Notes: a model not told the origin generated them from the sequence alone. A stretch of 64,000 nucleotides of DNA from Methylococcaceae bacterium (GCA_030693065.1 JAUYBL010000038.1:248001-312000), one strand, 5' to 3'; counted from the first letter of the stretch, positions 47,596 to 56,984 are shown. Program-made: numbers and translations.

Positions 47596-48984
47596 ATGGA
47601 TTACTTCCCCGTTTTCATGAAACTCCGAGGCCAGCCTTGCTTGGTAGTAGGTGCTGGTGAAATAGCCGCCAGAAAGATCGAGTTATTACTAAAAGCCGAT
47701 GCAAAAATAACAGTAATAGCGCGTGAAATAAGTAAACATGTATCTGAACTACAGGCATTACATAGCTTAAATATTCAACAAAAATCATTTTCTGCAGAAG
47801 ATTTGCTTGATTTTAGATTGGTTATTTCAGCAACCGATAATCAACAAACCAATGAATTGGTCGCTCATACGGCTACAGTGAAAAACATCCCCATTAACGT
47901 TGTTGATAGCCCAGAATTATGCAGTTTTATTTTTCCAGCGATCATTGATCGTTCACCCATTATTGCCGCGGTTACCTCGGGGGGATCGGCCCCCGTATTG
48001 GCAAGATTAATTAGAGCTAAGATTGAGACCGTTATTCCCCCGGCTTACGGCAAGTTGGCTGGGCTTGCAGAAAAATTTAGAACCGCGGTTAAACAGACCA
48101 TTAAAGTACCCGCACAACGGCGAATTTTTTGGGAAAACAACTTTCAAGGGTCAGTTGCTGAATTGGTTTTTGCCGGCAAAGATCAAGAAGCTGCACAGCA
48201 ATTATCAGAAAATCTTGCCAAACACGAACAAGGCACCGATTTCGGAGAAGTTTATTTAATCGGCGCTGGACCTGGTGCACCTGATTTACTTACATTTCGT
48301 GCCTTGCGGTTAATGCAGCAAGCCGATGTCATCGTTTATGACCGCTTAGTCTCGCCAGAAATACTTGAATTAGCTAGGCGTGATTCAGAAAAGATTTATG
48401 TCGGTAAGCAACGACACAATCACGCCTTACCGCAAGAAGACATTAATACCCTGCTTGCCGACTTAGCCAAAGCAGGCAAACGTGTCGTTCGTCTTAAAGG
48501 CGGCGACCCTTTCATATTTGGACGCGGCGGCGAAGAAATTGAAACCCTAATGCAACAAGGTATTAATTTTCAGGTGGTTCCTGGCATTACCGCAGCTTCA
48601 GGCTGCGCAAGTTATGCAGGCATTCCACTGACACACCGAGATCATGCGCAGTCCTGCACCTTTGTCACCGGACATTTAAAAGATAACTCTATCAACTTAA
48701 ATTGGGCGCAATTGGCTGCGCCAAATCAGACAATCGTTATTTATATGGGGCTGGTGGGGCTAGAAAAAATATGCGAGGCATTGATAGCTCATGGCAGCCC
48801 AAAAGACCTACCCATTGCTTTAATACAACAAGGCACAACCGTTAATCAACGAGTCATCACGGGCACGTTAGAAACTCTGCCAAGCTTGATTATTGACAAA
48901 GACATTAAGCCGCCGACACTGATAATCATCGGTACAGTGGTAACGTTACACGACAAATTGGCTTGGTTTCATGGCGACAGTTGA
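47596..48984 (+). CDS. cysG: Siroheme synthase (multifunctional)
   Basis: A 462-residue enzyme that turns uroporphyrinogen III into siroheme, the cofactor of assimilatory sulfite and nitrite reductases. The N-terminal half is the dehydrogenase/ferrochelatase (CysGB): LVVGAGEIAARKIELLLKADA near 14-34 and TSGGSAPVLARLIRAKIE near 125. The C-terminal half is the SAM-dependent methyltransferase (CysGA): VYLIGAGPGAPDLLT near 217, YDRLVS, and VVRLKGGDPFIFGRGGEE near 300. The ATG at 47596 matches the family start MDYFPVFMKLRGQ; the frame is open further upstream. Its product is required by NirB, encoded at the right edge of this window. Confidence 0.96.
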   Translation: MDYFPVFMKLRGQPCLVVGAGEIAARKIELLLKADAKITVIAREISKHVSELQALHSLNIQQKSFSAEDLLDFRLVISATDNQQTNELVAHTATVKNIPINVVDSPELCSFIFPAIIDRSPIIAAVTSGGSAPVLARLIRAKIETVIPPAYGKLAGLAEKFRTAVKQTIKVPAQRRIFWENNFQGSVAELVFAGKDQEAAQQLSENLAKHEQGTDFGEVYLIGAGPGAPDLLTFRALRLMQQADVIVYDRLVSPEILELARRDSEKIYVGKQRHNHALPQEDINTLLADLAKAGKRVVRLKGGDPFIFGRGGEEIETLMQQGINFQVVPGITAASGCASYAGIPLTHRDHAQSCTFVTGHLKDNSINLNWAQLAAPNQTIVIYMGLVGLEKICEALIAHGSPKDLPIALIQQGTTVNQRVITGTLETLPSLIIDKDIKPPTLIIIGTVVTLHDKLAWFHGDS

Positions 48985-49235
48985 TATTCTTTACTAACGC
49001 ATATCAATTTATAGGGCGACTTAACATAACAGACGTCATAAAATATGCATTGATTAATACACAATTTAATTCATCTGTTGTTCATTGCAAAGTTTGATAA
49101 TCGATGTCGGGATTTATTCACTATTTGCATAAAACAATTGAAATTTACCGTTAAACTGCCTATCCTTTGCGCCGTTTAACTTTAAGCGAACTGTTCGGAG
49201 AGGATGGTTCTTTTTTTCCACCAAGAGAGGTCAAC

Positions 49236-49577
49236 ATGAAAATAACAACAATAGGTACTATCGCAGCAGTTGCTTTAATTGCTTTGAGTGGGCAAGCAGT
49301 CGCTGATGAAAAGTTGGAAATCGGTCAAAAAATTTATGAGCGTTCTTTCGGTCGCGGTTGTGGCACTTGCCATGACATCTCATCAAACCCACAATTGTTT
49401 GCTTTGGTAAAAGCAGGCACATTGGATAGAGCTAGATTTGAAAAAGTTCTAAAAGAAGGCAAAGGCGGCATGCCAAAAGCTATCGAAGAAGTTCTGAAGG
49501 TAAAAGCTGTTACAACTGCAGGCTACGGCGAAGACCAAGCAGTAGATGCACTTTACGCTTACTTAGGCAGCAAATAA
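49236..49577 (+). CDS. Small periplasmic c-type cytochrome
   Basis: A 113-residue exported monohaem cytochrome. The start at 49236 follows AGAGAGG and begins a signal peptide (MKITTIGTIAAVALIALSGQ, cleavage after VAD near 24). The haem site is GRGCGTCHDI near residue 43-47, and the likely distal ligand is Met in GGMPKAIEEV near 80. It probably transfers electrons in the periplasm; the partner is unknown. A long terminator shared with the convergent gene follows. Confidence 0.88.
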   Translation: MKITTIGTIAAVALIALSGQAVADEKLEIGQKIYERSFGRGCGTCHDISSNPQLFALVKAGTLDRARFEKVLKEGKGGMPKAIEEVLKVKAVTTAGYGEDQAVDALYAYLGSK

Positions 49578-49590
49578 CACCTAAGGTAAG

Positions 49591-49639
49591 ACACAAAAAA
49601 ACCGCCCCACGCTTTGAAAGTTGGGGCGGTTTTTTGTGT
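49591..49639. terminator. Bidirectional terminator
   Basis: A/T-flanked stem CAAAAAAACCGCCCCA and TGGGGCGGTTTTTTG with an 11-base loop, flanked further by matching ACA and TGT. It gives T-runs in both directions and separates the cytochrome gene from the convergent membrane-protein gene. Confidence 0.93.
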
Positions 49640-49649
49640 CTATCAATTA

Positions 49650-50234
49650 TTAATGTCGTTTGCCTAAAAAACTTGTTTTGATATGAGGAAGTCGTCTGCG
49701 AGTTTTTATCCAGATGCCTGCGACAGCTGCCAACATTAATCCACACGAGCCGACAGTCGTATAAATAAGCCGCTTTAGCTGTGACATTTCCTGCAGCACT
49801 TGCTCATTTGAAATGGCAGTTGGTTGGCTTTTTTCTGGCTCATAAGTACGAAGAATTTTAACGTCGTTTTTCAAATCTTCGATAGTGCCTAATGAGTTTG
49901 CAAAAGAACCGCCTTTAATGCTGCTCTCTAATGTTTTCAGCTTGCTTTCGATTGACCCACTAACCAAGCCCACGACTTGCCCTTTTAAGGTATTTACCTC
50001 GGCAGACAAGGCCGGATTCATTCCTTGAGCATAAGTTGCTGAGACTGAGTTTTTATAATCAGCAATAAAATCATCACTCGGCAGTAACCAAGCGCCAATA
50101 ACCATAATCACAGTCATCAAAAACGCAATGACTGCCAGCAGCAATCGATTAACCTTCACCAGTTGCTGATGTGCAGGTATTAACCCGCTATCAATTTTAA
50201 CTAGCGCTGATTTAGTTTCTCGCATATCGCTCAT
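49650..50234 (-). CDS. Membrane protein with two helices and a periplasmic coiled region
   Basis: A 194-residue protein I do not recognise. It has one transmembrane helix near residues 30-52 (LLLAVIAFLMTVIMVIGAWL) and a second near 158-178 (IYTTVGSCGLMLAAVAGIWI), with a helical, charged stretch between them that should lie in the periplasm. Both termini are cytosolic and basic. GAGAGGAAG lies 6 bases before the ATG. It lies downstream of argG in the same direction, but a terminator intervenes. Paired helices around a coiled domain occur in chemoreceptor-like and scaffold proteins; no function is proposed. Confidence 0.75.
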   Translation of the reverse strand: MSDMRETKSALVKIDSGLIPAHQQLVKVNRLLLAVIAFLMTVIMVIGAWLLPSDDFIADYKNSVSATYAQGMNPALSAEVNTLKGQVVGLVSGSIESKLKTLESSIKGGSFANSLGTIEDLKNDVKILRTYEPEKSQPTAISNEQVLQEMSQLKRLIYTTVGSCGLMLAAVAGIWIKTRRRLPHIKTSFLGKRH

Positions 50235-50377
50235 TATTTACTTCCTCTCAAGCCAGAAACAGACCGGCGTACTAACATTCATTTTTTTATAATAGTGATA
50301 ACCGTCAGTTAGTCGGCGATTATACAAGCTTGATTGAAATTTTCCTTGTTTTGGTGCAACCAAATAGCACAAACAAA

Positions 50378-50408
50378 AACGGCATGAAGTGATGAGCTTC
50401 ATGCCGTT
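50378..50408 (-). terminator. Intrinsic terminator of argG
   Basis: Perfect 12-bp stem AACGGCATGAAG (50378-50389) and CTTCATGCCGTT (50397-50408); on the minus strand it is followed by TTTGTTTG. It lies 5 bases beyond the argG stop codon. Confidence 0.87.
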
Positions 50409-50412
50409 AGGA

Positions 50413-51624
50413 TTATTTCAGTCGTTTGGCAGCTATGCGTAACCTTAAAGCATTGAGCTTGATGAAGCCTTCTGCATCTTTTTGATTGTAAGCACCACGA
50501 TCATCTTCAAAAGTAGCGATACTTTCGTCGAATAAACTGTCAGTCTCAGACGCCCGACCGACAACGATAACATTGCCTTTGTAAAGTTTGATTCTGACTT
50601 TGCCGTTAACATTAACTTGCGACTCATCAATCATGGTCTGCAACAACTTACGCTCAGGGCTCCACCAGTAACCGTTGTAGATTAACGAGGCATAACGCGG
50701 CATCAATTCATCCTTCAAATGCGCAACTTCACGATCCAGCGTTAATGACTCAATCGCGCGATGTGCTTTTAACATTATCGTACCGGCTGGGGTTTCATAA
50801 CAGCCGCGAGATTTCATACCCACATAACGGTTTTCAACAATATCTAAACGACCAATACCGTTTTCGCCACCCAATTTATTCAATTTTTCCAGCACTTGCG
50901 CCGGACTGTGCGCCACATCGTCAATCGCAACAATGTCACCATGCTGATAAGTTAACTCAATATAAGTAGCTTGATCCGGTGCGTTCTCTGGTGAAACTGT
51001 CCAACGCCACATATCTTCCTCAGGTTCTGCCCAAGGATCTTCCAAAACACGGCCTTCATAAGAAATATGCAGCAGATTGGCATCCATGGAATACGGCGAG
51101 GTTTTACCCTTTTTCATTTCCACTGGAATGCCGTGCTTTTCAGCATAATCCAACAAAGTTTGGCGTGACGTTAAATCCCATTCCCGCCAAGGTGCGATCA
51201 CCTTAATATCAGGCCGCAGTGCATAGGCGCCCAACTCAAAACGTACTTGGTCATTACCCTTACCGGTTGCGCCATGAGAAATCGCCGTGGCGCCGGTTTC
51301 ATTAGCAATTTCAATCAACCGCTTGGCGATTAACGGCCGGGCAATTGACGTACCCAGTAAATACTCGCCTTCATAAATCGTATTGGCACGGAACATTGGA
51401 AACACGAAATCACGGGCAAACTCTTCCCGCAAATCTTCGATAAAAATGTCTTTAATACCCAAACTTTGGGCTTTTGCACGAGCCGGCTCAACTTCTTCGC
51501 CTTGACCCAAATCGGCAGTAAACGTCACCACTTCACAGTCGTAAACATCCTGCAACCATTTAAGAATAACGGAAGTATCCAAACCTCCAGAATAAGCAAG
51601 CACCACTTTGTTAATTTCTGACAT
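50413..51624 (-). CDS. argG: Argininosuccinate synthase
   Basis: A 403-residue enzyme that joins citrulline and aspartate with ATP. The P-loop-like pyrophosphatase motif is [18 protein letters not shown] at residues 7-24, with further family blocks [34 protein letters not shown] near 115 and [16 protein letters not shown] near 180. Length and sequence match the type common in most bacteria (about 400), not the longer E. coli form (447). It is a single-gene unit with its own terminator. Confidence 0.97.
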   Translation of the reverse strand: MSEINKVVLAYSGGLDTSVILKWLQDVYDCEVVTFTADLGQGEEVEPARAKAQSLGIKDIFIEDLREEFARDFVFPMFRANTIYEGEYLLGTSIARPLIAKRLIEIANETGATAISHGATGKGNDQVRFELGAYALRPDIKVIAPWREWDLTSRQTLLDYAEKHGIPVEMKKGKTSPYSMDANLLHISYEGRVLEDPWAEPEEDMWRWTVSPENAPDQATYIELTYQHGDIVAIDDVAHSPAQVLEKLNKLGGENGIGRLDIVENRYVGMKSRGCYETPAGTIMLKAHRAIESLTLDREVAHLKDELMPRYASLIYNGYWWSPERKLLQTMIDESQVNVNGKVRIKLYKGNVIVVGRASETDSLFDESIATFEDDRGAYNQKDAEGFIKLNALRLRIAAKRLK

Positions 51625-51848
51625 AGACCTTTCAATAACGTAAGTTAAAACTGCCGGGAATTATAACGGAAAAGCCACCTGCCACGGTAACCAAACAAGC
51701 ACTGAGACAACATAGTTACCCTTGCCTGCCAATTCAACAAATATTGTTCTACTGATAACCTGCCGCCGTCGTTAAACATGGTGAATTCAGAAATGTCGGG
51801 CGAGTTAGCTCATTGGGCATAACACGGCAAGCGACGGAGGCAACGGCT

Positions 51849-52181
51849 TTATTCCAATAACAAAGCTGCAATACCTGACTTAGCATTACACTGCGCTATT
51901 GCTTCTGCTATCTGCAATTCATTCAATTTATGTTTAATGGCTTCAGTACCATTGAACTCAAACATCTGATAATCCTTTTTGGCAAAAGTAACAATTTGGC
52001 ATTTCTTAAACGGCTGATTTTCAAAGGGCATGGTTGTAACCGTTAAATTCACTGGTGCAGTCCCTTCCGGGCTAGGCGCATAAATCAAAAATTCGCCTTT
52101 TATCGCTAGCACAGCACGATATTGATTGGCGGTAGTCAAATATAAGGAGCCTACTTCAACCTCTTGTTCTTTTAACTTCAT
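51849..52181 (-). CDS. Small hypothetical protein
   Basis: A 110-residue hydrophilic protein I do not recognise, beginning MKLKEQEVEVGSLYLTTANQ. The first 75 residues look beta-rich (YRAVLAIKGEFLIYAPSPEG, KKCQIVTFAKKDYQMFEFNG), the last 35 helical (IKHKLNELQIAEAIAQCNAK). There is no signal peptide or membrane segment. GAAATTAGC before the start is a weak ribosome site. The length and codon use support a real gene. Confidence 0.6.
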   Translation of the reverse strand: MKLKEQEVEVGSLYLTTANQYRAVLAIKGEFLIYAPSPEGTAPVNLTVTTMPFENQPFKKCQIVTFAKKDYQMFEFNGTEAIKHKLNELQIAEAIAQCNAKSGIAALLLE

Positions 52182-52413
52182 CTTGCTAATTTCCTCGATT
52201 TATTTCATTAACGACCATTTATAGGCGCCCAATTCTAGTCTCACAAAGCTATTTTGTACTCCGTCAAGCCCTTCGACTTCGGCCAGGAGAGCTATCGAAG
52301 TGCAGAATATTCTAGGTTCCCTGATATTTAAGCAAGAATCGGATTATTATCTTCGCCGGTATTAGTGGTTTTGGTGTTGACAATGCTTGGGCCGAATCCT
52401 GTCATTATTAGTT
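52182..52413. other. Intergenic stretch with degenerate repeat material
   Basis: No gene found. CCTTCGACTTCGGCCAGG and TATCGAAGTGCAG near 52269-52303, followed by CTAGGTTCCCT at 52312-52322, look like fragments of the same repeat family as the element starting at 52414. Confidence 0.45.
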
Positions 52414-52628
52414 GGGAACCTCGAAAAACTCACTCGTTCATGGTTCGACAAGCACGCCACGAACGGAACTCATTGATTTATAAAATGCCGTTCGCACTCG
52501 ACTGCATGGAGAGCCTGCCCCCGCTGTATCGGGCATTTAGGAGTTAGGGCACCAACCGGAGGCACTTTTAGCGACGCCTGGAGCAGTTGCCGAGAGTTTA
52601 TCGATGAGCAGGGGTTTTTGAGGTCTCC
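52414..52628. mobile_element. MITE-like element, copy 2 (215 bp)
   Basis: The left end GGGAACCTCGAAAAACT (52414-52430) and the first 90 bases match copy 1 (36185) with a few changes. The right end GGGTTTTTGAGGTCTCC (52612-52628) is a degenerate inverted copy. Direct AGTT flanks both ends (52410-52413 and 52629-52632). The extra interior carries the modules GACTGCATGGAGAGCCTGCC and GGAGCAGTTGCCGAGAG also seen at 55690-55800 and 14381-14410. Confidence 0.7.
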
Positions 52629-52700
52629 AGTTGTATAGGAAATCTGGCTTATATCGATATTAACTGTTCAGATGTAACAAAAAACCCATGGAGTGTAAAA

Positions 52701-53051
52701 ATGAAAACGTTAAAATTAATCCTAATCGCCACAATGCTGATGCCAATCTCAGCAAACGCTGGTTTCAATGCGTTTATAAATGGCGAGAAGCTTCACGACA
52801 AATCAACAGCCTATAAAAGCGGCGATATAGACAATGCCGAGCTCTATGATGCCGGGGCTTATGTTTATTACATAATGGGCGTTGTCGATGCAACAATTGG
52901 AACAGGTTTATTTTGCCCGCAAAATATCACGTCCGATCAAGCGGCAAATGTTGTGTCCAAATACTTAAATGAGCATCCGGAGTTATGGAACACAAGTGCC
53001 GACTCCCTTGTTAAAGCAGCACTCGCGAAAGAATGGCCTTGCCCAAAGTAG
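52701..53051 (+). CDS. Rap1a/Tai-family exported protein
   Basis: A 116-residue secreted protein. The signal peptide MKTLKLILIATMLMPISANA is cleaved after ANA near residue 20. The mature part matches the Rap1a/Tai fold seen in immunity proteins to type VI secretion amidases: AYVYYIMGVVDATIGTGLFC, DQAANVVSKYLNEHPELW and ALAKEWPCPK, with two cysteines likely forming a disulfide. No effector gene is adjacent and the family also includes housekeeping members, so immunity is not claimed. GGAGTG precedes the ATG. Confidence 0.8.
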   Translation: MKTLKLILIATMLMPISANAGFNAFINGEKLHDKSTAYKSGDIDNAELYDAGAYVYYIMGVVDATIGTGLFCPQNITSDQAANVVSKYLNEHPELWNTSADSLVKAALAKEWPCPK

Positions 53052-53124
53052 TAGGCCTAGAAATAAAAGCACTGCTTTACGTACATCACTTACAACCGTT
53101 TAAACATGATATGCATTGCCTACG

Positions 53125-54174
53125 ATGAATTTTGCATCCGATAACTGGGCTGGCGCGCATCCTGCCATCTCGCAACGCTTGCTGGCAGCCTCCGCCGGAT
53201 TCTCAGCGCCTTATGGTGCTAGCAAACTAGATCTCAAGATCGAGCAACGCTTTAACGAGCTGTTCGAACATGAAGTGGCCGTTTACTTTGTCAGCACCGG
53301 CACAGCGGCGAATTCCCTCGCTTTGGCTGCCGTCAACCGTCCGGGTGGAGTGTCCTTTTGTCACCGCGAAGCGCATATGCTGGAAGACGAATGCGGCGCG
53401 CCGGAGTTTTTTACCCATGGCGCACGCTTAGCTCCGGTTGACGGTGACAACGGTAAAATCGACCCGGATAGTCTTAACGCTGAAATCCAGCGTTTTCCGC
53501 CCGGCTTTATCCACGCTGGGCAACCGATGGCGATTTCCATCACTCAGTCGACCGAAATCGGCACGCTGTATCAGCCGGATGAAATCGCCGCCATTGCCGA
53601 CATCGCTAAATTTTATGGTTTACCCTTGCACATGGACGGAGCCCGTTTTGCCAATGCCTTGGTTGCATTGAACCTCACGCCTGCGGAAATGACCTGGAAA
53701 CGGGGTGTGGACATCGTCTCGTTCGGCGCCACCAAAAATGGTTGCTGGTGTGCAGAAGCCTTAGTATTTATGAACCCGAAAATGGCCAAAGACTTACCGT
53801 TCATCCGTAAACGCGCCGCGCAGCTGCTGTCTAAAAGCCGGTTTATCGCTTGTCAATTTGATGCCTATTTACAGGATGGGCTTTGGTTAACGTTGGCACG
53901 GCATGCCAACACGATGGCAAAGCACTTGCAAAACGGCATTGTTAATTCTAAAAATGCACGCTTAGCGTGGCATGCTCAAGCCAATGAAGTATTTTGCGTG
54001 TTGGATAAAGCGCACGCTGATCAACTCCAGGAAAAAGGTGCTGTTTTTTATCAGTGGAATCCGCCACGCGCAAAACCCGGCCTGCTAAATCAAAACGAAG
54101 TATTGATTCGCTTGGTAACCAGCTTTGCAACAGAGGCTGATCAAGTGGATCGATTTCTTGAGCTATTGGGATAA
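53125..54174 (+). CDS. ltaE: Low-specificity L-threonine aldolase
   Basis: A 349-residue PLP enzyme that splits threonine or allo-threonine into glycine and acetaldehyde. Signatures are MNFASDNWAGAHPAI at the start, VYFVSTGTAANSLALAAV near 58 (PLP phosphate site), LPLHMDGARFANAL near 165, and the PLP lysine in VSFGATKNGCW near 200. The ATG at 53125 is preferred over an upstream TTG. Its stop shares a base with the next start (TAATG), so it is coupled to the DsbA-like gene. Threonine aldolases and related beta-eliminating enzymes are hard to separate by sequence, so substrate is not certain. Confidence 0.87.
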   Translation: MNFASDNWAGAHPAISQRLLAASAGFSAPYGASKLDLKIEQRFNELFEHEVAVYFVSTGTAANSLALAAVNRPGGVSFCHREAHMLEDECGAPEFFTHGARLAPVDGDNGKIDPDSLNAEIQRFPPGFIHAGQPMAISITQSTEIGTLYQPDEIAAIADIAKFYGLPLHMDGARFANALVALNLTPAEMTWKRGVDIVSFGATKNGCWCAEALVFMNPKMAKDLPFIRKRAAQLLSKSRFIACQFDAYLQDGLWLTLARHANTMAKHLQNGIVNSKNARLAWHAQANEVFCVLDKAHADQLQEKGAVFYQWNPPRAKPGLLNQNEVLIRLVTSFATEADQVDRFLELLG

Positions 54175-54806
54175 TGGCCGACTCAATCATTTCCGACACT
54201 TGCTTATTTTATATACATGACCCTATGTGTAGCTGGTGCTTCGCGCTCAGCTCAAACTTAAGTGCCTTACAAAACGACTTACCATCCAATATCCGGATGA
54301 TTTTCTTGCTTGGCGGGTTGGCGCCGGACACAACAGAGCCCATGCCGACAGATTTACAGAAAGCCATTCAACAGACCTGGCGTCAAATAGAAAGAACTGT
54401 CCCCACTACCCGATTTAATTATGATTTCTGGACAGAAAACACGCCGTTACGTTCGACGTATCCTGCCTGTCGAGCAATTTTAGCCGCCAGAAAACAGGGT
54501 GCTAAATTTGAGAGCCAAATGTTACAGGCGATTCAGTTAGCTTATTATCAGCAAGCTAAAAATCCATCGCTGGCAATAACCCTACAGCAATGCGCTGCTG
54601 AAATTGGCTTGGATGAAAATGCGTTTATTAATGACCTGACCAGTCCGGCTATTGAAAGCGAATTACGCAGTGAAATTCAATTGGCCCGCAACATGGAGGT
54701 GACGTCTTATCCCTCATTACGTTTGCTACATAAGCAAAAACTGATTGCTATACCCATTGATTATCTAAATCATCAAACGATGATTGATTTAGTTAATTCC
54801 TATTAA
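54174..54806 (+). CDS. DsbA-family thioredoxin-fold protein
   Basis: A 210-residue protein of the FrnE/DsbA-like group. The redox motif is DPMCSWCFALS (CSWC near residues 18-21), in a thioredoxin fold with a helical insertion (QTWRQIERTVPTTRFNYDFW) and the cis-proline region MEVTSYPSLRLL near 180. It has no signal peptide, so it should act in the cytosol. It is translationally coupled to ltaE (TAATG). The partner and substrate are unknown. Confidence 0.85.
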   Translation: MADSIISDTCLFYIHDPMCSWCFALSSNLSALQNDLPSNIRMIFLLGGLAPDTTEPMPTDLQKAIQQTWRQIERTVPTTRFNYDFWTENTPLRSTYPACRAILAARKQGAKFESQMLQAIQLAYYQQAKNPSLAITLQQCAAEIGLDENAFINDLTSPAIESELRSEIQLARNMEVTSYPSLRLLHKQKLIAIPIDYLNHQTMIDLVNSY

Positions 54807-55145
54807 TCTTTCAATGTCGCTAGGTTCTGTTGACGTGTTGCCATATCGGTAGAATTTGCCATTTTGATTGGCATGAACAGAATAGAGTTAAGCGATAATG
54901 AGTGAGACCGCATACCCAAAATAAAGAAATTGCCGGGCATTCAGGTCGGCTTACCCGACACCTGTAGACGGTTTATTAGTGCGGCCTTGTGGATATTTTA
55001 TCCAATCCCAATAAGTTTTTATTTTGAACCCCACATCCTAATCTTCTACTGCCTGCCCCAATTTTTGCGTGTCACCAAAGAATTAGATTCAAAAACCCAC
55101 ACAATTCAACTAACCTAGCTGCTTTTACTTAAGGAGCAAACTGAA
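54807..55145. other. Intergenic region upstream of the HU gene
   Basis: No gene found. A short inverted pair GTCGG and CCGAC lies near 54940-54962. AAGGAG about 6 bases before the 55146 ATG is the HU ribosome site. Nothing else could be supported. Confidence 0.4.
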
Positions 55146-55421
55146 ATGAATAAATCTGAACTTATCACTGCCATCGCTGAACACAGTAATTTAAGCAAAG
55201 CAGACGCCGGTCGAGGCTTAGACGGCATCATAAAATCCATCGAAGCCGCTTTAAAAGCAGGTGATTCAGTAGCCTTAGTGGGTTTTGGAAGTTTTGAAGT
55301 TAAAGAACGAGCCGAGCGTAAAGGTCGCAACCCACAAAGCGGCGCAGAAATCACCATCGCCGCAGCAAAACTACCGGGTTTTAAAGCAGGCAAAAGTTTA
55401 AAAGACGCTGTTAATGGCTAA
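55146..55421 (+). CDS. HU-family DNA-binding protein
   Basis: A 91-residue histone-like protein that bends and compacts DNA. It begins [20 protein letters not shown] and has the dimer helices and the DNA-binding arm [20 protein letters not shown] followed by [18 protein letters not shown]. Length equals E. coli HU (90). Both hupA- and hupB-like forms fit, so no symbol is given. It is a single-gene unit with a strong ribosome site. Confidence 0.95.
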   Translation: MNKSELITAIAEHSNLSKADAGRGLDGIIKSIEAALKAGDSVALVGFGSFEVKERAERKGRNPQSGAEITIAAAKLPGFKAGKSLKDAVNG

Positions 55422-56034
55422 TCCTGGGGTTGATGTCGATACACCTAGTGTAATCCGTTAGATTTTAAAACTGTTTTGCGGTTGCCCGTTGATGATAAGT
55501 TTTCATGGACATTCATGTTGCTATTGACGGGTTCCCACAGCACTATTGATGTTCGACTATGCCGACAACAAATTGTCTCATCCCTCTTTATCAAGATAGT
55601 CCCGCCTCGTATACAAATAATACCGATCACAATATATTTTTAATTAATCCGTCAATTATTCTAAGTCGCCAAGTTAAGCCGTTCGTGGTCGACTGCAAGG
55701 AGAGCCTGCCCCGTTTCATCGGGCATGCAGTAGGTACGACTCCAAGGATGGAGGAGGTAGAGCAACGCAAGGAGCAGTTGCCGAGAGCCTGTCGAACCAT
55801 GAACGGCTCTTGTGCCCTTTGGGTATAACCATTCACCCTGACAGTCTTCACCACAAGGTGATCTATAGACAGACGAATGGTTAATCCTTAAATTATCATC
55901 GTCGATCCAGCTGCCTAACATTTAAATGACAATAAAATATGAACTTATTGGGATTGGTATAATCATTTATAGCTGCTAGCCCTTCCAATTCAGTTAAATA
56001 ATGAATTGCACTTATGAGTTGAATCTAAGAATTT
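55422..56034. repeat. Gene-free region containing a modular REP-like repeat
   Basis: No gene is supported in 613 bases. At about 55680-55880 it carries the modules GACTGCAAGGAGAGCCTGCC, ATCGGGCATGCAGTAGG and GAGCAACGCAAGGAGCAGTT then GCCGAGAGCCTGTCGAACC, shared with 52490-52600 and 14381-14410. The rest is A/T-rich. The frames crossing it are formed by the repeat and look non-coding. Confidence 0.6.
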
Positions 56035-56697
56035 TTACAGTGTGTGCTCACTAATAAAATCAGCGATGTCTTCTTTGGCAAGGCCGGATAACTGTTTGCG
56101 TTTTAGCGTGCTACGCAGGTCTTGCAAAATCATTTTGGTGCGCTTTGAGCCATAAGGTTCACGATTGATATAAATATCCAGCGTCATTAACGCCGCATCA
56201 CGAAGTTCATAGTTATTGGCACTTGCAGCGACAATTAACGCAGACACGGTAGCTTTATTAGGTTGACGCACTGACGATAGCGCATCCGCTGCACTAATAC
56301 GTATTTCTTCATTATTGTTAGCTTGCATTGTTGATACCAGCAACTGCTCGGATGCCTTGGTTGGGTAGGCAGCCAATTGATCAATCGCATCGACACGTGT
56401 ACCAATGTCGGCGCTTTTTAACTCCTTTTGGGCGGAGCGTATTTGACGATCAACAATCGGGGCGGCTTTAGTTTCCGCTTTGGGCTCTTTGTTGGCCTTT
56501 AATCCAGCTGAAAGTGATTGTAAATTCGGCGGTGGTGCCACTGGCTCTTGCGTTGATAGGGATGGCTGTTTAGGGATTTCAGCAATTGGCGGCGCAGATG
56601 CGGGTGGAATTGGTTTGTAAAAATAGCCAGCAAGATACAAATGCGAGGCGATGATTGCGCCAACCAAGAACAGACAAATACCGGTAAAAATTTTCAT
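56035..56697 (-). CDS. Membrane-anchored HEAT-repeat protein
   Basis: A 220-residue protein with an N-terminal anchor helix (GICLFLVGAIIASHLYLAGY), a Pro/Ala/Lys-rich linker (residues 30-85) and a C-terminal HEAT-like repeat region (about 85-190, e.g. DIGTRVDAIDQLAAYPTKAS and EEIRISAADALSSVRQ). The body should be periplasmic. GGGGG lies 6-10 bases before the ATG. It has the same general plan as the exported HEAT protein at 7861. It diverges from the nitrate operon and shares the 581-base gap with its control region. Function unknown. Confidence 0.8.
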   Translation of the reverse strand: MKIFTGICLFLVGAIIASHLYLAGYFYKPIPPASAPPIAEIPKQPSLSTQEPVAPPPNLQSLSAGLKANKEPKAETKAAPIVDRQIRSAQKELKSADIGTRVDAIDQLAAYPTKASEQLLVSTMQANNNEEIRISAADALSSVRQPNKATVSALIVAASANNYELRDAALMTLDIYINREPYGSKRTKMILQDLRSTLKRKQLSGLAKEDIADFISEHTL

Positions 56698-56967
56698 GAT
56701 ATGCCCCCAGAAGCGATAAATTGGCTAACGTGTACCCACTTTATCGGCAGAAATACTCTTAAATTATGGCGTCGACGTAACACCTGTCGCCTAGCAATAA
56801 AAAGTCGCTAATAAGCAAACAAGCCGAACGGTCCGCAGTCTATGGTATTACAAGGATCAATAGAGTCAATCGCCCAGTTGATCACAAAACAATGTCTTTA
56901 AGTTCCTTCTTCAGCAAGATACCGCGATGATTGGGGATGAGAGAAATAGTCAATAAACTCGATCTAC

Positions 56968-56984
56968 AGCACTATTCTGGTGCA
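56968..56984 (+). promoter_or_regulatory. NtrC-type enhancer site 1
   Basis: AGCACTATTCTGGTGCA fits GCAC-N7-GTGC exactly and is nearly identical to a classical E. coli glnA NtrC site. It lies about 160 bases upstream of the predicted nitrate operon start, a normal enhancer distance. Confidence 0.72.

Noticed and set aside
38580-51624. argD, argF, argA and argG as one arginine operon
   Set aside because: They are separated by unrelated genes, opposite orientations and terminators; only argD-argF are adjacent and codirectional.
52701-53051. Rap1a/Tai-like protein as evidence of a type VI secretion toxin-immunity pair
   Set aside because: No effector, Hcp, VgrG or other secretion gene is near, and the fold also occurs outside immunity.
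55422-56034. Short frames on both strands in the gap after the HU gene
   Set aside because: They arise from the modular repeat, lack ribosome sites and contradict each other on opposite strands.
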